DNA of 64,000 nt from Solea solea (Eukaryota > Chordata > Actinopteri > Pleuronectiformes > Soleidae). The stretch is taken from the NCBI RefSeq assembly GCF_958295425.1, contig NC_081145.1, positions 24,647,389 through 24,711,388 on the forward strand. The letters are read 5' to 3'. Of the stretch, positions 25,946-37,570 are shown in pieces. The position numbers and the translations under genes were made by a program. The notes beneath the pieces were generated by a model. It saw nothing but the letters and a program-made list of their open reading frames with translations, was not told where the DNA came from and searched no databases. Each line of letters opens with the position of its first letter. The stretch's first letter is position 1.

Positions 25946-27930
25946 TCAACCAATCAGAGTGCGCTGAGAATGGTTTAGTTCAGGATGCAAATGCTGCAAT
26001 TTTGGATAATTTTGGAGAGAAATAGAATAAGAGACACCATTTACAGTATTTGCAGAACAGATATTTATAGAGGAGGTACTGTTTGTAATTCAGGTCAGGC
26101 TCACATAATTCAGGTAAGGACTAAAAGCTGTGTAAATAGAAGCAGAAACATATCTTTTCAACACAGTCACATACTAACAAGAATAAAAAAAGATACCAAA
26201 CAACATTCCCACCACAAACACATAGTTGCCCTGTGTTACAAAGGCCCTGATTGTATTTCCACCATATTTCTCACTCATCATGTACCTTGTCGCTGTACCT
26301 TGCAGCCTGTAGAGAGACAATGGTGTAGTAGAGTCTCCTTGTAAGAAAGTGGAACAGTATTTTTTATTTTTTTTATTTCTTACTCATATTGACTGACTTT
26401 CCTGAACTCACCTTCCTTTTGATTGTTTAATACAAAGCTCCGGGGCCAGAATGCCATTTGTCTGACTGACGAGGTCAGAAACTGTCACGCACCTGCACTC
26501 CCATCAGCCCTCTGGGGAAATGTCACATCATCTCTGCTCTGCTCTGTTATTCGTCAGTCTTCCGTTTCCCTCTCACCTGCAGCATCAAGGCGCTGACCTC
26601 ATTCAGTCACTTTGTGCAGACGAGTGTAGGTCCTCGAGAAAAAGAAAACCTCAAGACACTTTGTGTTCACACTGAAAGCGTTGTTTTTAGAGAGGGAAAT
26701 TATAGAAATAAATGTCAATTTTTGTGTCCAAGACAGTAGAAGTTTTGTAATTTAAAATTGTGTCAGTAAAACCAAAAAAGGTTTGGAGTAAAAACTAAAA
26801 GTTTCAAAAAGTTGTCGAGCGGTTTAAAAGGGATACATGCGCCTTGACCCCACCTGCTCTTGCTCTGCTGCTGTATACATACAAACGCTCCCACAGTCAG
26901 GTCTGATGGTATTGCTTGTTGTCAGACAAAGGACGCAGCATGCAAATAATGTTGCATCATTTGTGTCCGCACAGAATAAAGAGAAGCAGAATAACGTTGC
27001 TGTTTTAGAATGCTTTATTTCCATCACCACATCAGAGATCAGTTCTGTTGTGTTAATCTCTCACAGTCCCTCTCTCTCTTTATTGCTTGGTAATTTGCTG
27101 TTTATCTATTGTGGTTAAAAGAATCAATACCTTAGCGTTATCTATTTGTCGGGGTATTGACATGTTGGTTTTCTCTCAATCAATTCTCCCTCCTTGTTCA
27201 AAGAGTCATTGGTTTCTGAGCAGAGAGCAAAAAAAAATGAAGGACTTCCGTAATTCGGTACTGATGTCTTTTGAATTCCCCGAGATAAGATAGGATTAAC
27301 AATAATCAATAACGAAATAAGAGTTATTTGCAGTTAACACGGACATTTTTGTCATCGTAAACTCTTGACACGAGAAGCAGTTCTTGCACCGGTGTCATAG
27401 TTTGAGTTGGGTATTTGACACAAAGGGCTCTCTCTATTTTTGCTCAGCCTACCTTTTCCACTGCAGTGTGACAGAACTCTGAGGGGAAAGAAAAGTCACT
27501 TTTACCCAGTGAAGCAAAAAGTCCATTCTCCATTGTGATGATGCAGCAAAACCCTAATTATAAAACACCCAACACTTTCAGGGTTCTCTTCGCGTGGTCA
27601 TGCACCAACCTTTCACTAACTGGATATAGTTTTATATCCCTTTCATGTGTGAGTGTGTCTGTGTTGTGTATTTAGAGGCTGGTGCTTGTTTTGATAAATG
27701 AAGGTACGTCAGGAGATCTAAAGTGACACGATACTGAGTGCGCGGTATGAATTTGAGAGCAGAAATTTGCTCAACTGCAAGACGACGAGCAGGCTCGGCT
27801 AAAACTAAAGAGTTTTTACTGTAATGTGTCATGTTATTTTATGTTCAAATGCATTTTAAATTGGCACCAAAAGAATATTATTTAGGAATATGTATCAAAG
27901 TCCAGATAATGGTGTTGAAAAAAGGTGTTT
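25946..27930. other. non-coding DNA
   Basis: No exon recognised. A 119-codon frame at 25985-26344 has no domain features and unremarkable composition. Confidence 0.45.
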
Positions 27931-27939
27931 CACACACCT

Positions 27940-28195
27940 TGGAATGATTATATGTTCACCACAAAAATGATTCATCAAAATCACATTTAAGAAGCTGAAA
28001 AAGACTCAAACTGACTAAAGAATGATCAAAATAGTTGATTGATTTAGTTATTGATTAATAATCAGTTAATAGAATAGAATAGAATACGTCTTCATTTGCT
28101 CACCAATTACAGACCACAAATCATCACTGATTAAGACCTAAAACCACAATAAAAACACATTAAAATAACAGTAAATGAATCATTGCAGCCTTAAC
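27940..28195 (+). repeat. 'aactaacgatt' repeat, copy 6, with AATAG-type insertion
   Basis: cacatttaagaagctgaaa and gattgatttagttattgatt boxes are present. An (AATAG)n run starts at about 28066 and the family end (tgaatcattgcagc) reappears at about 28175. Confidence 0.6.
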
Positions 28196-29155
28196 TGATA
28201 CTGTATAAAATGCTTATTACTTTTGATACAGGCCTGACATTCTTGTCTCGATGCATAACTTTATTTTCTTTGTCATCTAAAACATTTTTTTAACAAATTG
28301 ATGTAGGCAGAGAATGAATGAATGTGTTGCAGAAGTAACACAATATTAACAGTTAACCACAGGGGCTGCCACATTATGATTGTGTGTTCACATCAGGACG
28401 GGGGTTTCAAACATGAGCTCTTTTATTTCCCCGGCTGGAAACTTGTCAGTTTGCAATCATCTTACACTGATATTGAAAGCAAACACATCTCCTTTGTCCC
28501 GCTTTAAACATTTTCCCTTTGTGGAGCTGTTCAGAGTCGTGGCTTACTCACTTCTTCTTCTTCTTCTGTTCCGAGTCTGGCACAATCAAATCAATACCTT
28601 ACGTAAGCTGCGTGGGAGACAGCTGAGGATGAATTTGTCACTCCTGTTACTCAAGAAGAACGTGTGCTATCTTTACATTGTGTGTATATTCTCCTGCAAG
28701 AGGTCGCCTACTTTCATTCAAAGGGCATTTACGGAAGAGTAAAGCCCTGACTGAGTGAGGAACAGACGCTTGCTGTTGCTATGAGACACAGCTCTGTTTT
28801 GAGGAAAGTTTAAATATATTATTGAACGCCTAATGCTCAGGCTGACGTGAGAGGAAATGATGCAAAGACCTCCGTTGTTATAGCACACGAACGTCCAGAA
28901 TAAGTGACACGACATAGCGCTCTGACTGCAAAATGACCTCCCGTCGTGAAGCCTCGAGATTTGTGAGTTGATTGGTGTCGTGTCAGTTTTTTAAATCGGA
29001 CTTTCACAGACGTCACGTATCTATTTTACTCTAAATGCAGATATAATTCACTACATTTACGTCCTGTGCTACTGAAGTGTTGCCCCCTGGTGGCTAACTG
29101 CTATTTCCATCTTACATCTTAAGACTTTCCAAACTCGAAGGCCCTGCATTTAAAC
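28196..29155. other. non-coding DNA
   Basis: No exon recognised. The word gccccctggtggctaactgc at about 29083 is shared in diverged form with 24405, suggesting a further repeat family. Confidence 0.45.
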
Positions 29156-29416
29156 CAGTGGTTCTCAAACTTCTTATACCAAGAACCACCCGAGAAAATA
29201 TTGAGTTCTTGAAGAACTCCATTATCACCAAAGTGAAAATACAATGGTGTCAACAGGTCGAGCAAAGTCAGCTACAGACTTTTCAGAGGAGGCAGATTTA
29301 GTCCTAATAAGATCATTTGCTCTCTCCACTCCCATCACAAACAGTATTTCTGATTTTACCACCAGATGAAGCTCGCGTACCAGTGGTGGTACACATACCA
29401 CAGTTTGAGAACCATG
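29156..29416. mobile_element. hAT-like MITE with terminal inverted repeats
   Basis: The left end cagtggttctcaaact and the right end agtttgagaaccatgg are inverted copies with about two mismatches, 260 bp apart. No transposase fits inside. A clear 8-bp target duplication was not found (atttaaac versus tttgaaac). Confidence 0.65.
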
Positions 29417-29739
29417 GCTTTGAAACTTTATCAACCTGTATCTTAATATTTTGCAGTGAAGCTGCGAAAAACCCGAAAAGCAGAAAGTCAAAGATAAAAT
29501 GATTTAGAATGTTGATATAGGTAGACGAATTTCCAGGTGAATCCTGGAAGTACAGAGGGTTTTACTTCAGTCGGATTCATCTGTCATGTTCAGACAGATG
29601 AACATGAGCTGGAGCATACTGTGTAATCTGGCAGGCTCTATAGGCAGCAGGAAGAAGCCTCCTCTGGTGGGTTGATTGGGAAACACCAGGTGTGGGTGTT
29701 TCTGATTGATGATTGCAAGCAGGTGTGAGGAGACTCAAG

Positions 29740-30040
29740 ATTGATGCCTTTGCAGCAAGAAGACCTGGGTTTGTGACCCGGATGGAACAAGGTGCTTTCT
29801 GCATGGTCTCCCTGTGTGTGAGACTTTTCTCCACGTTCTCCAGTTTCCTCCTACAAAAAATATGCAGATTTGGGGATTCGGCAAATTGGACCATAGGTGT
29901 CAGTGTGAGAGTGGATGGTTGTTTGTCTCTATGTGTCCCTGTGATGTGTGTCCAGGGTCCTTTCACCCTATGTCAGCTGGGATTGACACCAGTGCCCCAC
30001 TCGTGACCCTCATGTGGAGGATTAAGCAGATATGGATGGA
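29740..30040 (+). repeat. L2/SINE-like teleost repeat, long copy
   Basis: Contains gcctttgcagcaagaagacc, ctgcatggtctccctgtgtg, ggtttgtgacccggatgg, gagagtggatggttgtttgt and tgaccctcatgtggaggatt in order. This is the fullest copy in the window. Confidence 0.8.
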
Positions 30041-30141
30041 TGCATATACTCTACAGATACAGGGCAGTTTTGTATGAGAGTATTTAGATTATTTTAGTTA
30101 CTGTGTGGTGGGCAGCGGCTGTGGGGGGAGACTAAGTGTGC

Positions 30142-30164
30142 GGGGGGGGGGGGGGGGGGGGGGG
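30142..30164 (+). repeat. G23 homopolymer
   Basis: Twenty-three consecutive G residues, flanked by gtgc and ataagt. Confidence 0.9.
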
Positions 30165-33100
30165 ATAAGTATAGATGGACAAAAAAAACAGTCAAAGTCA
30201 ATCAAATGTCACCGGTGGGTCGTTACATGTCTGGAGGCAATTATCGGAAAACACACACATTTTCATCATTGATTTTAAAGGTCACAACTGTGTTATTACA
30301 TGAAAAGAATTCTTAAAAGCATAGAAATTGCAGGTTGGAAATTTGTTTTCCTCTCTGCTGGGACACATTTAATCTCTTCTTTTGTCTTAAGACACCCGAT
30401 GATGCTGGATCCTGTAAGTGAGTGCGTGTGAGGTTTTTAACCCTTCGGTCCCTGTGGGGCCATAGAAGACAATCAGCACCGTGTCTCTCCAGAGAAGACT
30501 TATGCTAAGCTGCATGAGACTGAAAGTGAAAGGACCATGATCGAGTTCTCCCTGCTGCTTTTAAAAAACCCTCTATTTTTTTGCTCTATTTCTGAAGATT
30601 CGCCCTAAGAGGATTGAGTTATATTAGCCGTTTAATCAGATTTTTCTGAAAATACCCGCATTTAATTAAGCACTGAAACCAATTAAGTTTTGTTCCTTTT
30701 CATTTTGTGCATCAAGGTTAGCTGCAGAGATGTCACAGGAAACGTAAACACAGTGTTTGTTTGCTTCTCATTCAGACCTGGCATTAACATCCATCCAGAT
30801 AGACCAAGTCTGAACACAGTCCTTGAATGCGTCCTCAGATCAGATCCCAACAACCACACTTGGAGGTGCTTTGAGGAACTGTTGGATTCAGTGTCCTTGC
30901 AAGAACCCCAACTTGAACCCCAGCTTCCTTCTGGCAACTGTGTCGGTAGCGTGTGAATGATGAGGTGACACAGGGAGAAGGGAGGGCACTGCTGAAGGCA
31001 GCAATGGACAAGAAGTTTAAGATTCATTTTAAGGCTGAATTCACACCAGTATAGTCTGGAGGACTTGGTTAGATTGGATAGGGAATGCCAAAGGATTTCA
31101 CACCTTCATTTGGTTGCGTTCACTTTCACACTACACTTTTGTAAGTGGGCCAAACCGCACAGTTAAAACAGCTGCAGCACTGACCATGAAGAAGAAGAAA
31201 AAAACCCACAAGGAATAAGAGAAATTGGCCAGGACCGAAAACGGCAATCCATCCCCTTCAGCCGGCGCTTTCACCCCAAAAACAAACAATGGATCAACAC
31301 CAAATTTATGCAGCCTTCTGTTTTTCCTTTGGTGTTCAAACCTAATTAGTTTTTCACAAGAAGCTGCCCTGTATGAGCAGCAGGCCAGGCAGCGAGCTCT
31401 TCCTCACTTCCTCTCTTTGGTTCACTTCCCTTCTTCCCACATTCTCAGGTGCCACAGAGTTTGGATGAACGTTTCACACCTGCCCAAACGAAGCAGACTA
31501 AGAAACAAACTATGGTCTGTGTAAAGCATACCAAACAGCTCTGGCGTGAAAGCACCCTAGGATCGATCAAAACAAAACACTTTGTTATTTTTCTATAAAG
31601 CCGTGGAGAGTAAATATCTTCAGACTGTTCACTGTAGCTCTTTGGGGAACTGAATTGACATTTTACACATCGATATCTGGAAAAAAAGTTCATGGCAATA
31701 ACATTAAAAACTATTACTGTGATATTAAACTGTCACAGAGGGCTTTATTGGGCCGTCAACCCTCGATTATGTCCGTTTTTAACTGTCCCTCCCCAGTGAT
31801 CTGAGACGGTCCTCACTCCAACCAAGTGGGTCAGACTTTATGACCCACCCTTTGCCACATTTACCACAGTCAGCATGTGGAGCAGCATCGCAGGAAAATC
31901 TTCTTTCTTTTAGCCATTTATTGAGAAGATTGCATCTCCCTTGGGCCGCCATTAGAGGGTTAACACACAAGGGCAGTGGTGGGCCTTTTCACGCCTGTGT
32001 GCACACTGTCTATGGGCCAAACACTTTTCTGCGTTTATATGCCTGGTTTCACCACTGGGGTAGTGATGTGTTCTGAGGCTACGGAAGACAATGAAGTGGG
32101 CAAACTGGTACCAGGGGAGAGGAGGAGGGGGAAATCTGACTCTGCTCAGCGTGAAATGCTTAAAACAGCCAAAGGGTACTAATTCTGAGAAGTGGAGCTC
32201 AGCGTCTTTCCACCACTCACTCGCTTGATTGACTTGACGTTCTGCCAGTCACACAAATACGGCCTCTCAACAAATGCACAAGCTCATAATACTTAGATAC
32301 TAATACACATACAATATGTACAGCAACAGATAGACAAGCATTGTGTTAGTTATTGTGTCATTTTGCAGCAGTGTAGTGCTTGACTTCAGAGGGATAAAGA
32401 GTCTGTGGTTTGCAAGTATGTACACTATTAAATATGTTGTAATGCTGTTAGTACACCAGGACATAGTGAGTGAAGTTCAGGCCACCAGACTGTAGACACT
32501 ACAGTAAATACAACACAACATCAAGTGGATCCTTCATGCTCACAATGACATTGATAACACCAAATTTTTCAACTCCAAAGCATAATAGACAATATTTGGT
32601 CCAATCTATAATTGTAATAATGAATCTTGACTTATCCTCCACTTTTTTGGATTATGGAAGAATTATCCAACGTGATGTCATGACGACACAGAACATGGAA
32701 CCTCCACACACAAGGGCAATGAGTGAACCGAGATTTTAATCAAGAACATACTTTCACCTATATTTGCCTCCCCACGTACAATTGAACAGGTTTCATATTA
32801 TTATTCCCATTATTCTCCTCTGAAATGATTTATTTACAACTTGCCAGACTGGATGATGTGGCTGTTGTCACCTCTCTGGTCAGCAGTACTTGTAAGCTGT
32901 TAACAAGTGTGCCGCTTTGGACTATGCAGTCTCACATTGGGCTAAGTCGAAGTGACAGAGGAGGAGGGAAGTTCTCCAGAGATGGAGCCCTGAGGCTCAT
33001 TCTTTACTGCAGCCCAAATGATTCTGAAGTGTAAAAAAAAAATTCCACACACAACAAAATATAATAATTTAATCTAATACTCAAACGGATGCATGTACAG

Positions 33101-33650
33101 TAGATGTGATTCTGTTGAGTTGATTCAAATGTACGAGTAGAAAGGGTCCATTCCCAACTGATGTTATCTCCTGTGACTTCATGTTCAATCAGCCCACTTG
33201 ACAAAAATAGGAGAGGCTTCAGCTGGGAAATATCCCTCTTTGAGTAATAATAGTTAAAAGGCCAAGAATTCAGAAGGGAAATTACAATTGACAGTACAAA
33301 GATAACTGTGTCTGACTCAATCCTCCGTCTCTTCTTTCTGCCCTTGTTTTTTTTTCTGTTTCTTGCCGTTCTTTAAAGATCTGACAGTTGCAGTTCACTG
33401 AGGGAAAAGCACGATGCTTTGCCTCTGAGCAGTGTCAGCTGATTCTGCAAGCAGCGCCATCAAGGACAGTTTTACAAGCAAACGTTTGACAAAGAGCAGG
33501 GGAGGTGACGTCTCATTGACTCCATCAGTGCACAGTCAGAGGTCGTTTGTGACATGAAACCAATGAGCGTGCGCCTCAAAGTGAGGAGTTTCACATCCTC
33601 AGCACACAAGGTTGCTGACAATCTTGTCACACCAGTGGTGTCGCCTATAG
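30165..33650. other. non-coding DNA with possible DNA-element fragments
   Basis: About 31030-31560 starts with gctgaattcacaccagta and ends with ctctggcgtgaaagcaccct, which may be the ends of a MITE. The stretch 30765-30860 (ttcagacctggcattaaca) resembles another fish DNA-element end. No exon was recognised. Confidence 0.4.
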
Positions 33651-34075
33651 CTCATAGTATCCATCATGGTACAGTACAGCACGGTTTGGAATAGTATGGT
33701 CTGTAATGGTAAAGCCCTCGGTCAGGCTTGCAACAGAACCTTTACTTGGTATGCAGGGTGTGCACTGTGTTGTGTCAGCGAGATATGTAGCATATCATTG
33801 TAAAGGTGCGTCGACAATGAACAACAGACGACAAACAACGCAGTATATACAGCAGCTTGTTTTTTTTCCTGCTTGTTTTGTGGTCTATGAGAATAGACTG
33901 CAGATGTTGTAGAAACACTGGTGTGCAAGAGAGTGACACTTTTTTCTGTCACCCAATAAGCTGACTGCCATGGGTCTGGATATTCCATACCATACCATTA
34001 CCCAAGTACCCCAAGGGAAGTGTACCGGTTATTTTAGATGAATAAAGTATCTTTCTATCTATCTTATTTTGGCAC
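33651..34075 (+). repeat. repeat with (ATCT)n-type 3' tail
   Basis: Ends ttagatgaataaagtatctt followed by tctatctatctta, the microsatellite-like tail typical of a fish interspersed element. The left border is uncertain. Confidence 0.4.
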
Positions 34076-36339
34076 TATTCCTATAGAAACACAGAAATAT
34101 GTACTGAAACGTACCAAATCGTAAACACGCCAAATGTGTTACACAGGTATAGACCATGTGATGCCCTTTCCTGGCACACATGTTCACTTTGGATGTGACA
34201 CCTTCAGGCTGCCATAGCTAGTTACTGTGAGTGCTGAAGCCACTGGACTGGACGAGCAGTGAAAAGTTGCAGTCATAACTTCGTTCCCACAGAGTTTAGG
34301 ACATATATGCCTGTAAGTACAAGTGTGCATGTTGCCACGTGTTACTTTATGTTAAGCATGTTAAGGAAAACGGTCGTTTGTTTAGTTTTAATTTACCGCG
34401 ATCGTAATGCTAATTTCGTTAGCCCGTCAATGGCGTTTTCCATTATGTGTTAGCATCAAGCTAACAGAGTTATCACAAATTGTTTTTCACATGGCTATAG
34501 CAGCTTTGTTAGCTATATTTGACAATGTTTAGACCTTATTTCATACTGTAGATGCTGTTGTATCTTACTGTGTGTGATTTTAATGTTATTTTCTTGTGTA
34601 TATTTTAGTTTTACAGTACCTTCTTTTAAGAGGCAGCAAATAGTCTTTGTCTCTCATTTGGAGAACTGTTTCTCTACCTGCCTAAACTAAACACCAACGT
34701 TGAGGGAGGGCATATAGACCATACACCCACTACAAAAGGACTATGCACAAGGATATGTCTCACCATCATTGGACAGAGCTTGTCATTTTCATAGGACAAA
34801 CAAATTGAATATAGTAAAATTTCATCATGACTGCTCTGTTTTTTCTAGGAAATTGCGCTGGTGGTCTGGCATATTAGGCCATCTGCATATTAGGGACGTA
34901 TTAACTTGCTAGCACTTTTTAAATTGGGAAACCCAGGCATGGCACAGTACTAATAGTATTTCCCTCCCTGTTATTATTATCTAACCAGAACAATATACCC
35001 ACTATAGACCACACTACTCCACTGAAGCACATCAAGCAGAAGGTGCAGTGGTAGTTTTTAAATATAACAAGGTTCAATGGTGAACAAGACTACTACTTTC
35101 TTTGCCTGAGAGTGGGTCAAATAGCCTCAGCTAAGGGAAGGAGAATGGAGCTCTATGTGAGACACCTCATTATAGAAAAAGCCCAGGGCTGACAGACACA
35201 CACACACACTCACCATTAGAATTATAGCCCAAGTCCAATTAGTCGACTATGTAGTGCATCATTTAACAGTAAATTCTCACAATGAACCCTTTCGTGAATA
35301 GTTCCTGTCAACGTTCTTAAATGCCATTTATGAAATGGATTTTTTTTTTAATGCTAATGCTTTAGAAGCACTAACTGCAGCCTTTTCCTAGAAATCCAAT
35401 AGTGCAGTTGATGGCGATATGACACTTAACACCAGTGTCATATCGCATAATAAGTCATTGTGGGAATGTATCTTTGCATAGCAACCCCAATGTAAATGTA
35501 TGGTGCAGTGCTTGCCAGTTATTTTCAGTGATTAATTATTATTTAAAAGTTGGCCAATTATTGCATGTGACACATTTTTTGTTCTCATAAACTCATAAAA
35601 TGCGGTGTCATCTAGCGTCTCATGCACCACGGTGTGTGTCGTAGCTGCTCTGCTCTACTTATAGATATTTCATGGGACTACACTGTGCCTACATGTCTTA
35701 GAAGTTAGCTCTGCAACAGAATGAATGAGACGGTTTTATGGGCTGATACAGTCTAAATCACCAAGACTGATTTATTTCTTGTGTGGGGAGAGAGTGAACT
35801 GGCGCATCACTGCTCGAACTGCCAAAAAAAATGAAGCATTGTTTATATGCAAATCCCCAAGCATGACACCAGTCGTGCTGCTTGTTTTGTTCTAGGGTAT
35901 TTGTCACACATTTTAAGTAAGAAGACTGAATTGTTATGCCAATAGGGAACAAATCCAAGTTCACAGGAGAAGTGGAGAAAATAATAAAAAATACAAAACA
36001 AATCATGGCTAACAAATGACCAAAATGCATCTTCCTGTGCGTGGTGGTCCAGACACTAGGATATATTTTGAAACAGTGACACCCACAATGATGAGCCGTT
36101 TTGTGCAGCTGAGAGTTGTGACAGGAAAGCTATGAGCTGGCAGTAAAATCCATCACTGGTGGTTTGAGGGAGTAATGACTCAGGCATGTTTATTGAGAGA
36201 GACGTGTTCACTTCCATTTCCCAGCAGGGACCCGCAGAATCATCGAAGCACAAGTCACAAACAACTCTAGAGCTGCCGTTCACGTGGCGAGGATACAATC
36301 CTGTCTAAAACCCTTCAATCTTCTATAAAGTGTTTTCAA
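34076..36339. other. non-coding DNA
   Basis: No exon recognised. It holds the perfect hairpin at 35414-35446, listed separately. Confidence 0.45.
35414..35446. repeat. perfect 13-bp-stem hairpin
   Basis: gcgatatgacact, a 7-base loop taacacc, then agtgtcatatcgc. All 13 stem positions pair. Confidence 0.9.
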
Positions 36340-37570
36340 TAGGCGGAGTATTCATGTGTATTTATTGTGTTGAATTCTCCAGTGACTGCTGGAATGTTAC
36401 AAAGATGTCATAAGCCCTTATTTAGCCAGTGTACTTCCTGTACTGATGCCTTGAGATGTATGTGTTTTGTAGGAGCTTAATTGCAATTTGTATAATGTAT
36501 AGTAATTAGCGTGGATTCATTTTGTTGAATGCTTTTGTGTTGAGTTTATTTGCGAGTAAATTGAGAGTACATTTTTTAATTGTTTGGAAAGCTCCAGTGT
36601 GTAACATCTGTCTCTATAGGTCAAAGTAGGTCATGGACTGCGGAAGAAGAAGTTATTTATTATTTGATTTTGGTTGCTATAGTGCAGTGTACTGACACTG
36701 TGTTTGTGTTTTCTTTGCTGTTTTCTCTAGTTGTAAATAAAACATAAACTGTTAGGCTTATGAATGGTTTGTGACGGTTGTCATCGTCAAGGTTCCTCTT
36801 GTTAGTCAGTGGAGCTATGCAATTTTTTGGAAAAATGCAAACTCTTCAGTTCTTTTTTTAATCATGATTCTTTCCAGTAGAAACAGACATGTGGAATGAA
36901 TCCAATCTGTTACAACTGCCTTAACAATATGTTTGAATTATGCATGAAAAACACTTGGTTGCTGCTATTAATGTCACACCTTCTGTTGAATGGCTTATGT
37001 TTTACAGCTTTTCCATCCCACAGTTTTATAATTACTACTTCTAATTAAACTATATTTCCTCCCATAATTAGCAACCCTTATCCTTGAGGGGTAACAGATG
37101 AAACCATCTACCAAACTTCGATAAGGGCTTTGTTATTTCAACCTTTTTTTCCACATATTGAATAGAGTGATAATAAACCTCACTGCCAAATTACAATTTT
37201 ATTTCTATCTACCATGATGAATTAAATTAGAAGAACTTGGCCTTCAAATTATTTCTTTATATGGCTTTATTTGTGTTTACCATATTAGTCTTAGAAGGAC
37301 ACATTTGTTAAGAAGCCTGCAGGGTTACAGCTCCACAAAAAATGCTGGAATCATTTTGAGAGAGTCATCAGGAGATGCTTAAATTACCCTCGCCTTAATT
37401 CCTCTTAATACCAACATCCATTTCATTATTCCAACCGGAGACCATTGAGAAAAGTAATTATCCATATCGTTCTATCCACCGTTCTCTATTATTCTCTATT
37501 ATTCTCTATTAAATCCTCCCATTTCCTCCCACATTTCGCTCGGTGAAACCATTTCAAGTGAAGTGTATTG
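36340..37570. other. AT-rich, repeat-poor block; possible conserved non-coding sequence
   Basis: Unlike its surroundings, this block has none of the repeat families above except a possible repeat end near 36590-36620, and no microsatellites. It is rich in TAATTA/ATTAGC-type homeodomain-like words (for example ccataattagcaaccctta near 37063). Three tandem copies of ttctctatta lie at about 37480-37511. Conservation cannot be tested here. Confidence 0.3.

Noticed and set aside
30690..30956. 88-codon frame with an apparently protein-like composition
   Set aside because: The region around 30765-30860 looks like the end of a fish DNA element, and no splice logic or family match supports it.
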